DNA of 56,273 nt, taken from positions 77,994 through 134,266 of the forward strand of contig NZ_VOBR01000027.1 of assembly GCF_007845675.1 (NCBI RefSeq), given 5' to 3'. The DNA comes from Lentzea tibetensis (GTDB lineage: Bacteria > Actinomycetota > Actinomycetes > Mycobacteriales > Pseudonocardiaceae). Shown here in pieces: positions 8,090 through 15,764 of this stretch; positions within the stretch are counted from its first letter, which is position 1; the number at the start of each line of letters is the position of its first letter. The notes beneath the pieces are model-generated. The model ran no database searches, was not told where the DNA came from, and saw only the letters and a list, made by a program, of their open reading frames with translations. The position numbers and the translations under genes were made by a program.

Positions 8090-8262
8090 AGGATTAAGAA
8101 CGAAAAGGCGAGCCACCACCCGTCAGCCACGGAGCCAGCGCGACCAGAACAACGAAAGCCGACCACCGGACCGGACCACGGTGCCAAGCCACCCAAGAAT
8201 TCGGTACGGGTGACGCCGACGGAGGAGGCATCACTCGTGGTCCGGGCGCAGCCCGGCAGCCC
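8090..8262. repeat. Right arm of inverted repeat flanking the DUF222-HNH gene
   Basis: This is the partner of 6740-6915 in opposite orientation. The 90-nt core at 8173-8262 matches the left arm at 84 of 90 positions by hand count, including the hairpin CCGGGC-GCA-GCCCGG (8242-8256). The arm lies upstream of the DUF222-HNH start and runs towards the LLM oxidoreductase stop at 8291. Confidence 0.75.
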
Positions 8263-8279
8263 GCGCAGCCCGGCAGCCC
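8246..8279. repeat. 17-bp tandem duplication at the end of the right arm
   Basis: The unit GCGCAGCCCGGCAGCCC occurs twice in direct succession (8246-8262, 8263-8279). The first copy is the end of the inverted-repeat arm, so the second looks like a local slippage duplication at the arm's outer boundary. Confidence 0.8.
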
Positions 8280-8290
8280 GCGAAACCAGG

Positions 8291-9247
8291 CTAGGTCCTG
8301 AGCGCGGGCAGGAGCTCACCCTTGGCGAAGTCGAGGAACTCGTGCTGGTGCTCTCCACCGATCTGCACGAGCGCGAGGTCGGTGAAGCCGGCGTCGCGGA
8401 ACGGTCGCACAGCTTCGAGAATCGGCTCCACGTCGGGTCCGCAGGGAATCGCGTCGGCCACGTCCGACGGACGGACGAACTGCGTCGCACCGGCGAACCC
8501 GGCCGTGCCCGGCAGCTCGGCGTTGACCTTCCAACCGCCACCGAACCAGCGGAACTGGGCGTGCGCGCGTGTCACGGCGGCGTCGACCGAGCGGTCCCAG
8601 CACACCGGGAGCTGGCCGATCTTGCGCGGCGCGCCGCCGGTCTGGTCCCACTGGCGCACCAGTGCCGCGTCGGGTTCGACGGCGACCATCGCGTCCGCGG
8701 CGGGGGAGAAGAGCCGCACGGACTGCGCGCCGGACACCGCGACGGCGATCGGGACGCGCTGCGCGGGCAGGTCCCACAGCTTCGCGGAGTCGACCCGGAA
8801 GTGTTCGCCCGCGTAGTCGACGTACCCGCCGTCGAACAGCAGCGAGATGATCTCGATGGCTTCAGCCAGCATCTCGTGCCGCACGTTCACCGGCGGCCAG
8901 CCGCGCCCGACGACGTGCTCGTTCAGGTTCTCGCCCGCGCCCAGGCCCAGCGTGAACCGGCCGTTCGCCAGTTCCTGCACGGTCGCGGCCTTCTGTGCGA
9001 CGACGGCCGGGTGGTAGCGCATCAGCGGGCACGTCACATACGTCATGAGCTCGACCGCGTCGGTCACCTGCGTGACGGCGCCGAGCACGCTCCACGCGTA
9101 CGGCGCGTGGCCCTGTGCGTCGAGCCACGGGAAGTAGTGGTCGCTCATCACCTCGAAGTCGAACCCGGAGCGTTCACCGGCAGCCGCGTGCGAGACGAGC
9201 GAACGGGGCGCGGTCTGCTCGGTCATCAGCGTGTAGCCGAAGCGCAC
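8291..9247 (-). CDS. LLM-class F420-dependent oxidoreductase
   Basis: A 318-aa protein from GTG 9247 (AAGGATC just upstream). It has the luciferase-like TIM-barrel pattern: VRFGYTLMTEQTAPRSLVSHAAAGERSGFDFEVMSDHYFPW, then YVTCPLMRYHPAVVAQKAATVQELANGRFTLGLGAGENLNEHVVG, the hallmark of the F420-using branch (glucose-6-phosphate-dehydrogenase-like, FGD-like). These enzymes transfer hydride between F420 and organic substrates; the substrate here is unknown. The open frame continues upstream to 10210 only as a shadow of neighbouring genes. Its start overlaps the region next to the HAD gene stop at 9250, so the two are probably co-transcribed. Confidence 0.8.
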   Translation of the reverse strand: MRFGYTLMTEQTAPRSLVSHAAAGERSGFDFEVMSDHYFPWLDAQGHAPYAWSVLGAVTQVTDAVELMTYVTCPLMRYHPAVVAQKAATVQELANGRFTLGLGAGENLNEHVVGRGWPPVNVRHEMLAEAIEIISLLFDGGYVDYAGEHFRVDSAKLWDLPAQRVPIAVAVSGAQSVRLFSPAADAMVAVEPDAALVRQWDQTGGAPRKIGQLPVCWDRSVDAAVTRAHAQFRWFGGGWKVNAELPGTAGFAGATQFVRPSDVADAIPCGPDVEPILEAVRPFRDAGFTDLALVQIGGEHQHEFLDFAKGELLPALRT

Positions 9248-9249
9248 GG

Positions 9250-9900
9250 TCAGATCCTTTCCGCGAAGGGCAGGTCGGTGAGGTCGGCGCGCAGCTCGTC
9301 GAGCGAGGAGTAGACGGTGGTGGCGCCGCTGTCGAGCAGTTCGGCGGCCGACGTGCCGCCGGTGAGCAGACCGACCGACGGCAGGCCCGCGTTGGCGGCG
9401 GCCTCGCAGTCCCAGATCGAGTCGCCGATCATCACGGCCCGCGACGCACCGGCCTTGTTCAGCGCGGTGGTGATCAGGTCCGGGTCGGGTTTGCTCGCAT
9501 CGACGTCGTCCGCGCTGGTCCACGGCACGTCGCCCGCGTCGATGAGCTTGAGGTAGTGCTCGATGTGCTCGCGTTTGCCGGAGCTGGCCAGTACGACCGC
9601 GAACTGGTCGCGCGCGGCGGAGACCAGGCGGTGCGCCCCCTCCAGCGGCTGGATCTCGGGGAGGAGCGGGGCGAACTCCTCCTCCCACGCCGAGCGCAGG
9701 TCGTCGCCGTGCGCGGCCTCGACCCCCTCGCCCGCGAGCGCGGCGACCAGCTTGTCGCCGCCCATGCCGATGGCGCGGTGCACCCGCCAGGCGGGCACCA
9801 CGAGGTCGATCCGCCGGAACGCGCGCACCCACGCCACGGCGTGGTGGTAGTTCGTGTCCACCAGGGTGCCGTCGACGTCGAAGATGACTGTGTTGGTCAC
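9250..9900 (-). CDS. HAD-superfamily phosphatase/hydrolase
   Basis: A 216-aa protein with all haloacid-dehalogenase motifs: motif I VIFDVDGTLVDT (nucleophile Asp and acid Asp), motif II VVLASSGKRE, motif III lysine in DASKPDPD, and motif IV VMIGDSIWDCEAA. The helical cap between motifs I and II makes it a C1-cap phosphoglycolate-phosphatase/beta-phosphoglucomutase-like member. The specific phosphate ester cannot be read. It sits between WS/DGAT and the LLM oxidoreductase on the same strand, separated by 33 bp and 2 bp, so a three-gene unit is likely. Confidence 0.85.
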   Translation of the reverse strand: MTNTVIFDVDGTLVDTNYHHAVAWVRAFRRIDLVVPAWRVHRAIGMGGDKLVAALAGEGVEAAHGDDLRSAWEEEFAPLLPEIQPLEGAHRLVSAARDQFAVVLASSGKREHIEHYLKLIDAGDVPWTSADDVDASKPDPDLITTALNKAGASRAVMIGDSIWDCEAAANAGLPSVGLLTGGTSAAELLDSGATTVYSSLDELRADLTDLPFAERI

Positions 9901-9933
9901 GACTTCGAGTGCCCGGCGGTGCCGGCTCGCAAA

Positions 9934-11232
9934 CTAGCGCACGTCGGCGCCCACCGGCGTCGGCTGCAACGCGGCCAGCTCGCGCCGCAGCACGTTCTCC
10001 AGCCAGTGCGTGTCCGACATCCAGGTCTGGTTGGTGTGCAGGCAGATGTGCACGGCCGACCGGTAGGTCGACAGCGCGACGCCCACCGCGTGCCCGGGAG
10101 CGACCGGCGCGACCGGGTACAGCTCGCACAGCTCGGCGCCGTCCAGAGCCAGCGGAACCGAGGGCAGCGGCACGGACGTCACCAGCGTGTCGAACAGCAG
10201 CGGCGCGCACCGGGCGGCCACCGGAGCGGCGAGGCGGTGCAGCAGGGCGGGGACGCGGTCGGCCAGCAGCGGCAGCGCGCCGGCACCGCGGTCCGAGCCG
10301 GACGCCTTGTTGCGGTCCATCTGCTCGCGGATGATCCGCAACCGCTCCAGCGCGTCGATCTCGCCGACCGGCAGTGAGCAGAGGAAACCGGAGATCTGGT
10401 TGCCCGACGCGCCGTCACCGGACCGGCTGCGCTGGTTCACCGGGATCAGCGCGCGGACGGTCGCGCCCGGCCGGGCGCTGTCGTGCCCGAGCAGCCAGTG
10501 CCGCAACGCGCCCGTCACCAGCGCGAGCAGCACGTCGTTGACGGTGCCGCCGTGCTCGCGGCGGACGCGGTGCACGTCGGTCATGTCCAGCCGGGCCATC
10601 ACCACGCGGCGCGGGCGGGCGGACGACGTCAGCACCGGTGAGCTCAGCGTCGGCGGGCGCGTGTTCATCAGCACCGAGGACGCGATGTCGAAGGTGTCCT
10701 TCACGCCGCGCACCACGTCGTCGAAACCGGGCAGCGAGCGCTGCGCGGGAGGGGCGTCCGGAATGGACAGTCGAGACTCGTCGAACAGGCGCAGGCCGAG
10801 CCCGACGGCCTTCATGCCGTCGCACAGCGAGTGGTGCAGCTTCGCCACGACCGCGAACCGCCCACCTGGGAGGCCGGTGACGACGTGCAGCTCCCACGGC
10901 GGCCGGTTGAGGTCGAGCGGCTGGGCCATGAGGTGCGAGACGAGCGCGCTGAACCGATCCCGCCCGCGCACGTGGTGCGTGAAGACGTGGTCCTCAGGCG
11001 CGAACGCGGGATCCTCGACCCAGCGCGCACCTCCCGGCGGCAGCCAGGACGTGCGAGCCCGCTGGCGCATGCGGGGGATCTCCTGCACGCGTTCGCAGAG
11101 CACCGCGGCGATTCGCGCCGGGTGCACGGGCTGCTTGGGTGCGAAGGTCGCCACCGCACCGAGGTGCAGCGGGTTGCTGTTGCCTTCCATGGCGAGGAAG
11201 GCGACGTCGAGGGGGCTCAGGTGGTCTGTCAT
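9934..11232 (-). CDS. Wax ester synthase / diacylglycerol acyltransferase (WS/DGAT)
   Basis: A 432-aa protein with the family's opening LSPLDVAFLAMEGNSNPLHLGAVATF, the catalytic HHxxxDG motif in LHHSLCDGMKAV (about residue 135), the PLDLNRPPWE-like segment before it (QPLDLNRPPWELHVV), and a C-terminal TSVPLPSVPL region. WS/DGATs transfer acyl chains from acyl-CoA to diacylglycerol or fatty alcohols, building storage lipid at the membrane/lipid-body surface. Actinomycetes carry several, and some act in secondary-metabolite acylation. Length matches the family. The neighbours (HAD hydrolase, LLM oxidoreductase) do not define a pathway. Confidence 0.85.
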   Translation of the reverse strand: MTDHLSPLDVAFLAMEGNSNPLHLGAVATFAPKQPVHPARIAAVLCERVQEIPRMRQRARTSWLPPGGARWVEDPAFAPEDHVFTHHVRGRDRFSALVSHLMAQPLDLNRPPWELHVVTGLPGGRFAVVAKLHHSLCDGMKAVGLGLRLFDESRLSIPDAPPAQRSLPGFDDVVRGVKDTFDIASSVLMNTRPPTLSSPVLTSSARPRRVVMARLDMTDVHRVRREHGGTVNDVLLALVTGALRHWLLGHDSARPGATVRALIPVNQRSRSGDGASGNQISGFLCSLPVGEIDALERLRIIREQMDRNKASGSDRGAGALPLLADRVPALLHRLAAPVAARCAPLLFDTLVTSVPLPSVPLALDGAELCELYPVAPVAPGHAVGVALSTYRSAVHICLHTNQTWMSDTHWLENVLRRELAALQPTPVGADVR

Positions 11233-11293
11233 AGGTGTGCCAGCAGACCAGGTTCCTGTGACAAGCGCATGGCAGTGAAGTGACGGTCACGCC

Positions 11294-12214
11294 CTACCGC
11301 CCCAAGTACACCCGAATGGTGGTCCCGGTGTGACTCATGTGAGTGCGAACCAGGTCACACAACAGGTTCACCATCACGATGCCGAAGCCGCCGAGACCGT
11401 GGAACGTGGACGGAACCCAGCCTCCCGGCGTGCCCTCGTCGGTGACCTCGCACACGACTGTCCTGTTCTCACGCCACATCCGCAGCACTCCGTGACCGGT
11501 CGCGTGCAGGATGCTGTTCGTCGCCAGTTCGTTGACCGCGAGCACGAGGTCCTCGACGAGCGCGCGGCGCAGTCCCGACTCGGTCGCGAACCGCTCGACG
11601 ACCTTGCGCGTGTACGCGAGGTTGCCGACCGCGAACCCGTGCACCGTCGCGTCCCGAGGCGGTGGTGGCAAAGGGATGTTGAACGCCTCCGCCACCACCG
11701 ACGGTTCGGTGTAGTACGGACTGGGCCGTCTGAGGCCTTCGTCGACGACGATCGGGTGCGTCCGCTCCGCGTCCTCCAGCACGTCCTTGTCGAGCCCCGT
11801 GGTGTCGTACGGGCACAGGATCGTCCCGTTCCACCCGGCGAACGCGGTGTTGATCATCGCCTCGTGCTGCACGCACGCCGGGTACTCGAGCTCGCTGCGC
11901 CCCGACCAGATCGGCTCGCCGATGATCCGCATCGGTGACGCGGGTGTGCTGGCGCTGAACGCCATCAGCACACCGGGGATGATCCGGCCGGGGTTGCGTC
12001 CCGCCTCGGTCATGTCCAGGAAGTGCACTTCGTCCGCGTGCCCGCCGAGCTGGTCCCGCAGCAGCGCGATGTTCGGCTCGGGAACCGCCACCAGCACGGG
12101 CTCCCCGGCGGCGACCGCGGCGAACACGAAGGGCACCGTGCCGGCGAGGAACTCTTCCTTGTCGCGGTAGAAGAGCGCTTCGTGCACGAACGGGTCGGCG
12201 GTCTCGGGGCTCAT
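11294..12214 (-). CDS. MEDS-domain / HATPase regulator (RsbA-like anti-sigma factor)
   Basis: A 306-aa protein from ATG 12214, with AGGA upstream. The N-terminal half (FVHEALFYRDKEEFLAGTVPFVFAAVAAGEPVLVAVPE, CPYDTTGLDKDVLEDAERTHP) is a MEDS (methanogen/methylotroph DcmR sensory) domain. The C-terminal half is a GHKL ATPase resembling RsbW-type kinases: LVLAVNELATNSILHATGHG (N-box), VTDEGTPGGW (G1) and GGFGIVMVNLLCD (G2). Such proteins are usually annotated as anti-sigma or sensor regulators that phosphorylate an anti-sigma antagonist. No STAS antagonist or sigma factor is adjacent, so the partner is unknown. The frame open beyond 12214 is a shadow of the next gene. Confidence 0.8.
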   Translation of the reverse strand: MSPETADPFVHEALFYRDKEEFLAGTVPFVFAAVAAGEPVLVAVPEPNIALLRDQLGGHADEVHFLDMTEAGRNPGRIIPGVLMAFSASTPASPMRIIGEPIWSGRSELEYPACVQHEAMINTAFAGWNGTILCPYDTTGLDKDVLEDAERTHPIVVDEGLRRPSPYYTEPSVVAEAFNIPLPPPPRDATVHGFAVGNLAYTRKVVERFATESGLRRALVEDLVLAVNELATNSILHATGHGVLRMWRENRTVVCEVTDEGTPGGWVPSTFHGLGGFGIVMVNLLCDLVRTHMSHTGTTIRVYLGR

Positions 12215-12287
12215 CGGGGTCCTGGGTGTGGTCGGCGACGCGAGGTCCCCGCCATCATGCTCCCCGTAACGATGTTTCGGTGGGGGC

Positions 12288-13118
12288 CTAGAAGGTGAAG
12301 GTGTAGTCGGCCGCGCCACCGCTGAGCGGGTTGCGCAGCTGCCACTGCCTGCCGTCCAGCACGCGCACGATGCCGACGCTGTCCTTGCCGTCGCCGTCCC
12401 AGTCACCGGTGAGCGCGCAGTCGGTCTTGCCGTCGCCGAACGTGAAGCTCTTGTTGGGCGAACCGGCGTTCGCGCTGTCGCGCAGCTGCCAGTCCATCCC
12501 GGTGCCGCGGTGCGACGTGCCGACGCCGTCGCCGTTCTTGCCGTCCCAGTCACCGGTCGCCGGGCGGTCCGTCTTGGCGCCGAAGCTGAAGATCGACGTC
12601 GGTGAGCCCGCGTTCGCGCTGTTGCGGATGTGCCACTGGATGTTGTTGCCGGAGATCCGCCACGCGCCGACCCCGTCACCGTCCTTGCCGTCCCAGTCGC
12701 CCGTCACCGGCAGGTCGCTCGACGTCCCGAACGTGAACGACGAGTCGGCCGGCCCGGTGGTCAACGTGTTGCGCAGCTGCCAGCGCAGGTCCTTGCCGCT
12801 CGTCTTGACCGCGGCGACGCCGTCACCGTTCTTGCCGTCCCAGTCGCCCACCATCGGGAACTCGCCCTTGGCGCCGAACTTGAGGTTGATGTCGACGGCG
12901 CCGGAGCCGGGTTCGTTGCGCAGGAACCACTCCAGCCCCGCGTCGGTCTCCTGGACGATGCCGACGCCGTCACCGCCGGTGCCGTCCCAGTTGCCGGACA
13001 CGACCCACTGGTTGCCGAACCTGCACAGCCCCGACGTGTACGCGCCGACCTCGTCGGCGGACGCGGGCGCGACCGTCAGCCCGGCGGCGACCGCGATCGA
13101 CAGCAACAACCTGAACAT
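12288..13118 (-). CDS. Secreted repeat protein with five GDWDGKxGDGVG units
   Basis: A 276-aa protein. A signal peptide (MFRLLLSIAVAAGLTVAPASA) is followed by five repeats of about 48-50 aa, each opening with GDWDG..GDGVG (first copy GNWDGTGGDGVG) and closing with WxLRNxxxxGxxxxxFxFG. The Asp/Gly-rich loops resemble calcium-binding FG-GAP/VCBS-type blades, so a small beta-propeller or solenoid outside the cell is likely. In longer proteins the same repeat is commonly appended to hydrolases; here it stands alone. Function unknown; possible surface or carbohydrate binding. It faces away from the pca operon across a 253-bp spacer. Confidence 0.75.
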   Translation of the reverse strand: MFRLLLSIAVAAGLTVAPASADEVGAYTSGLCRFGNQWVVSGNWDGTGGDGVGIVQETDAGLEWFLRNEPGSGAVDINLKFGAKGEFPMVGDWDGKNGDGVAAVKTSGKDLRWQLRNTLTTGPADSSFTFGTSSDLPVTGDWDGKDGDGVGAWRISGNNIQWHIRNSANAGSPTSIFSFGAKTDRPATGDWDGKNGDGVGTSHRGTGMDWQLRDSANAGSPNKSFTFGDGKTDCALTGDWDGDGKDSVGIVRVLDGRQWQLRNPLSGGAADYTFTF

Positions 13119-13239
13119 GAGTGCTTCCCTTCGAAGTGGACCCCCTGGGAAGCATCAGAGCGCACCTCGATCGTCTTGTTTCGATGACTGGACCTTGGAT
13201 ACGCACCGTCACGCGTCCGGCTCACATCGTTCAGGCTAT

Positions 13240-13254
13240 GTTCGACATACGGAT
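13240..13254 (+). promoter_or_regulatory. Candidate PcaR/IclR box 1
   Basis: GTTCGACATACGGAT resembles the 15-bp site of the form GTTCG-N5-CGCAC known for PcaR-type IclR regulators: the left half-site is exact, the right half partial. It lies 118 bp upstream of pcaD and 4 bp from an inverted second copy. Confidence 0.4.
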
Positions 13255-13258
13255 TGCT

Positions 13259-13273
13259 GTGCGTATTGCGAAC
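13259..13273 (-). promoter_or_regulatory. Candidate PcaR/IclR box 2
   Basis: On the minus strand this reads GTTCGCAATACGCAC, with exact GTTCG and CGCAC half-sites and the 5-nt spacing of the PcaR-type operator. Together with box 1 it forms a divergent pair in the pcaD leader. The rest of the 253-bp spacer (13119-13371) shows nothing else recognisable. Confidence 0.5.
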
Positions 13274-13371
13274 CGGATGCACCGAGTGGTTTCGTGATGG
13301 CGGAGCGTCTCGCAGCTGCGCTCGGAGGTGTGAAAGCGCAGGATGTCGTGACCAAGGCGGAAGGAGTCGCC

Positions 13372-14118
13372 GTGATCCCGCATCACCTGCTGGACGGACC
13401 CGAAGACGCACCGGTGCTGGTGCTCGGGAACTCGCTGGGCACCACGACGGAACTCTGGGACGGCTACGAGCTGCCGTTCCGGACGCTGCGCTTCGACCAC
13501 CGCGGCCACGGCGGGTCGGAGGCGCCACCCGGACCGTACGACATCAAGAGCCTCGCGGTGGACGTGCTGGAGCTGCTCGACCACCTCCAGCTGAAGCGCG
13601 TCCTCTACTGCGGGGTGTCGCTCGGCGGCATGATCGGCATGTGGCTCGCCGCGCACACCGACCGGATCTCCCGGCTCGCGCTGGTGTGCACGACCGCCTA
13701 CTTCCCGGACAAGTCCTCGTGGGACAGCAGGATCGACGCCGTCGAGAACCACGGGCTCGAGTCCATCGCGGACAAGGTCGTCGACCGCTGGTTCACGCCG
13801 CACTTCGACCAGACGCGCAAGCAGAAGTTCCGCGAACAGCTGACGCGGGTCGACCCGCGCGCGTACGTGGCGTCCTGCGAGGCGATCCGCGCGATGGACC
13901 TGCGGCCAGAGCTGCACCGGATCAAGGCGCCGACCGTGGTGATCGCGGCCGCGCAGGACCAGTCGACACCGACGGAGTTCGCGCGCGTGATCAGCAGCGC
14001 CGTCCCCGACGCCGAGCTCTACGTGGTCGGCGACGCCGCCCACCTCGCGAACGTCGAGGCGCGCCAAGCCGTCTCGGTCATCCTCGACGGTCACCTGGGA
14101 GGTGTGGATGTTCGATGA
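13372..14118 (+). CDS. pcaD: 3-oxoadipate enol-lactonase
   Basis: A 248-aa alpha/beta hydrolase from GTG 13372, preceded by a perfect GGAAGGAG site. An in-frame ATG at 13297 has no such site and would add residues not seen in the family. PcaD features: VIPHHLLDGPEDAPVLVLGNSLGTTTELWD (oxyanion region), LRFDHRGHGGS, the nucleophile elbow GVSLGG, and a C-terminal GDAAHLANVE that supplies the His. It hydrolyses beta-ketoadipate enol-lactone to beta-ketoadipate in protocatechuate/catechol degradation. Its stop lies inside pcaC (11-bp overlap), so the genes are coupled. Confidence 0.88.
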   Translation: MIPHHLLDGPEDAPVLVLGNSLGTTTELWDGYELPFRTLRFDHRGHGGSEAPPGPYDIKSLAVDVLELLDHLQLKRVLYCGVSLGGMIGMWLAAHTDRISRLALVCTTAYFPDKSSWDSRIDAVENHGLESIADKVVDRWFTPHFDQTRKQKFREQLTRVDPRAYVASCEAIRAMDLRPELHRIKAPTVVIAAAQDQSTPTEFARVISSAVPDAELYVVGDAAHLANVEARQAVSVILDGHLGGVDVR

Positions 14119-14464
14119 AGGCATGAAGGTCCGGCGGGAGGTGCTCGGTGACGAGTACGTCGACCAGGTGCCGGTCGACGAGTTCACCAAGGAGTTCCAG
14201 GACCTCATCACCCGGTACGCGTGGGGCGAAATCTGGTCGAGGGACGGGCTCGACCGGCGAACGCGGAGCTGCATCACCCTCGCGATGCTGGCCGCGCTGC
14301 ACCACGACGACGAGCTGGCGCTGCACGTGCGGGCCGCCCTGCGCAACGGGCTGACCCGCGACGACATCAAGGAAATCCTGCTGCAGGTCGCGATCTACGC
14401 TGGAGTGCCCGCCGCCAACCGGGCGTTCGCCGTCGCGGCACGAGTGTTCGCCACCCTGGAGTGA
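14108..14464 (+). CDS. pcaC: 4-carboxymuconolactone decarboxylase
   Basis: A 118-aa protein from ATG 14108 with GGGAGG correctly spaced; GTG 14102 is a weaker alternative. Family signatures: VRREVLGDEYVDQ, WGEIWSRDGLDRRTRSCITLAMLAAL, and HVRAALRNGLTRDDIKEILLQVAIYAGVPAANRAF, which covers the conserved His and the Cys/Glu region of AhpD-like CMD folds. It decarboxylates gamma-carboxymuconolactone to the enol-lactone that PcaD hydrolyses. In many actinomycetes pcaC and pcaD are fused as pcaL; here they are separate overlapping genes. Confidence 0.88.
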   Translation: MFDEGMKVRREVLGDEYVDQVPVDEFTKEFQDLITRYAWGEIWSRDGLDRRTRSCITLAMLAALHHDDELALHVRAALRNGLTRDDIKEILLQVAIYAGVPAANRAFAVAARVFATLE

Positions 14465-14466
14465 TC

Positions 14467-15225
14467 ATGTCCGAGTTCGTCCAGTCCCTCGACCGCGGAC
14501 TAGCCGTGATCAGAGCGTTCGACGCCGAGCACCCCGCGCTGACGCTGAGCGACGTCGCTCGCATCACCGGCCTCACCCGCGCGGCCGCCCGCCGGTTCCT
14601 GCTGACCCTGGTCGAGCTCGGCTACGTGCGCACCGACGGCAAGCTGTTCTCGTTGCGGCCGCGGATACTCGAGCTCGGCTTCTCCTACCTGTCCGCGCTC
14701 ACCCTGCCCGAGGTCGCCCAGCCGCACATGGAGAAGCTCGTCGCCACGGTCCACGAGTCCTGCTCGATGTCGGTGCTCGACGACGAGGACGTCGTCTACG
14801 TCGCCCGCGTGCCGACCAAGCGGATCATGACCGTGTCGATCACCGTCGGCACCCGGTTCCCGGCCTACGCCACCGCCATGGGCCGCGTGCTGCTCGCCGC
14901 CCAGCCCCGCGAGCGACTGGACGGCTACCTGCGCGACGTCCGGCTGAAGCCGTTGACCCGCGCCACGATCACCGACCCGGCGGTGCTGCGCGCGACGCTG
15001 AGCGAGGTCGGTGCGCAGGGCTGGGCGCTGGTAGACCAGGAGCTCGAAGAAGGCCTGCGCTCGGTCGCGGTGCCCGTGCACGGCGCGGACGGTCATGTCG
15101 TCGCGGCGGTCAACGTGTCCGCGCACGCCAACCGCGGCAACGCGACGACGGTGCTCGAGGACCTGCTCCCGCACCTGCGGGCCACCGCGAAGCTGATCGA
15201 GGAAGACCTGCTCACACCGGCTTGA
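14467..15225 (+). CDS. pcaR: IclR-family regulator of the pca operon
   Basis: A 252-aa protein from ATG 14467, 2 bp after the pcaC stop. A winged HTH (SLDRGLAVIRAFDAEHPALTLSDVARITGLTRAAARRFLLTLVELGYV) is followed by the IclR effector domain (ESCSMSVLDDEDVVYVARV, GTRFPAYATAMGRVLLA, GWALVDQELEEGLRSVAVPV), with the PcaR/PobR-type signature. PcaR proteins respond to beta-ketoadipate pathway intermediates and activate pca genes. Candidate boxes are present upstream of pcaD. The gene overlaps the convergent MOSC gene by 14 bp. Confidence 0.85.
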   Translation: MSEFVQSLDRGLAVIRAFDAEHPALTLSDVARITGLTRAAARRFLLTLVELGYVRTDGKLFSLRPRILELGFSYLSALTLPEVAQPHMEKLVATVHESCSMSVLDDEDVVYVARVPTKRIMTVSITVGTRFPAYATAMGRVLLAAQPRERLDGYLRDVRLKPLTRATITDPAVLRATLSEVGAQGWALVDQELEEGLRSVAVPVHGADGHVVAAVNVSAHANRGNATTVLEDLLPHLRATAKLIEEDLLTPA

Positions 15226-15751
15226 GCGGCGAGTGCGGCTCGGCGGGCAGCTCCACCCGGATCTCGTCACCCGGCTTGATCTCGCCGCCGGTCACGACGA
15301 TCCCCATGATCCCGGCCCTGCGGACGAGCTCGCCCGCGGCGTCCCGGTGCACCACCTGCTTGAGCAGGCCGTTGGAGAACAGGTCGATCTGCACGCACGG
15401 GTTGCGCAGCCCGGTCACCTCGACGACGGCCTCCGGCCCGAGGTGCAGCAGCGTCCCGGTCGGCAGCCCGAGCAGGTCGACTCCGCGCGTGGTGACGTTC
15501 TCGCCGATCTGGCCCGGCCCCACCTCGAAGCCGGACTCGCGCAGCTCGTCGTGCAGCTCGGCGTGGATCAGGTGCACCTGCCGCAGGTTCGGCTGGGTCG
15601 GGTCCTTGAAGACGCGTGAACGGTGCTTCACCGTGACGCCCTGGTGCACGTCGCCCTCGACGCCGAGCCCGGCGAGCAGCCGGATGCTGCCCGCGTTGGG
15701 CTTGCTGAACGTGTACTCCGCGCTGCGACTGACCGCGATCACTTCCCCCAT
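15212..15751 (-). CDS. MOSC-domain protein
   Basis: A 179-aa single-domain MOSC protein (molybdenum-cofactor sulfurase C-terminal fold). Features: MGEVIAVSRSAEYTFSKPN opening, GVEGDVHQGVTVKHRSR, RQVHLIHAELHDEL, GQIGENVTTRGVDL, and LRNPCVQIDLFSNGLL with the conserved cysteine. MOSC proteins bind sulfur or molybdopterin through that cysteine and are used for sulfur delivery or N-hydroxylated compound reduction (YiiM/mARC-like). No molybdoenzyme is adjacent, so the partner is unknown. It is convergent with pcaR. Confidence 0.85.
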   Translation of the reverse strand: MGEVIAVSRSAEYTFSKPNAGSIRLLAGLGVEGDVHQGVTVKHRSRVFKDPTQPNLRQVHLIHAELHDELRESGFEVGPGQIGENVTTRGVDLLGLPTGTLLHLGPEAVVEVTGLRNPCVQIDLFSNGLLKQVVHRDAAGELVRRAGIMGIVVTGGEIKPGDEIRVELPAEPHSPLKPV

Positions 15752-15764
15752 GCGACCGATTATG

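Noticed and set aside
8291-10210. 639-codon frame for the LLM oxidoreductase
   Set aside because: Codons before 9247 are the antisense-like shadow of the HAD and WS/DGAT genes; the family start is at 9247.
12331-14118. 595-codon frame containing pcaD
   Set aside because: The first 347 codons are antisense to the GDWDG-repeat gene; a strong ribosome-binding site marks the real start at 13372.
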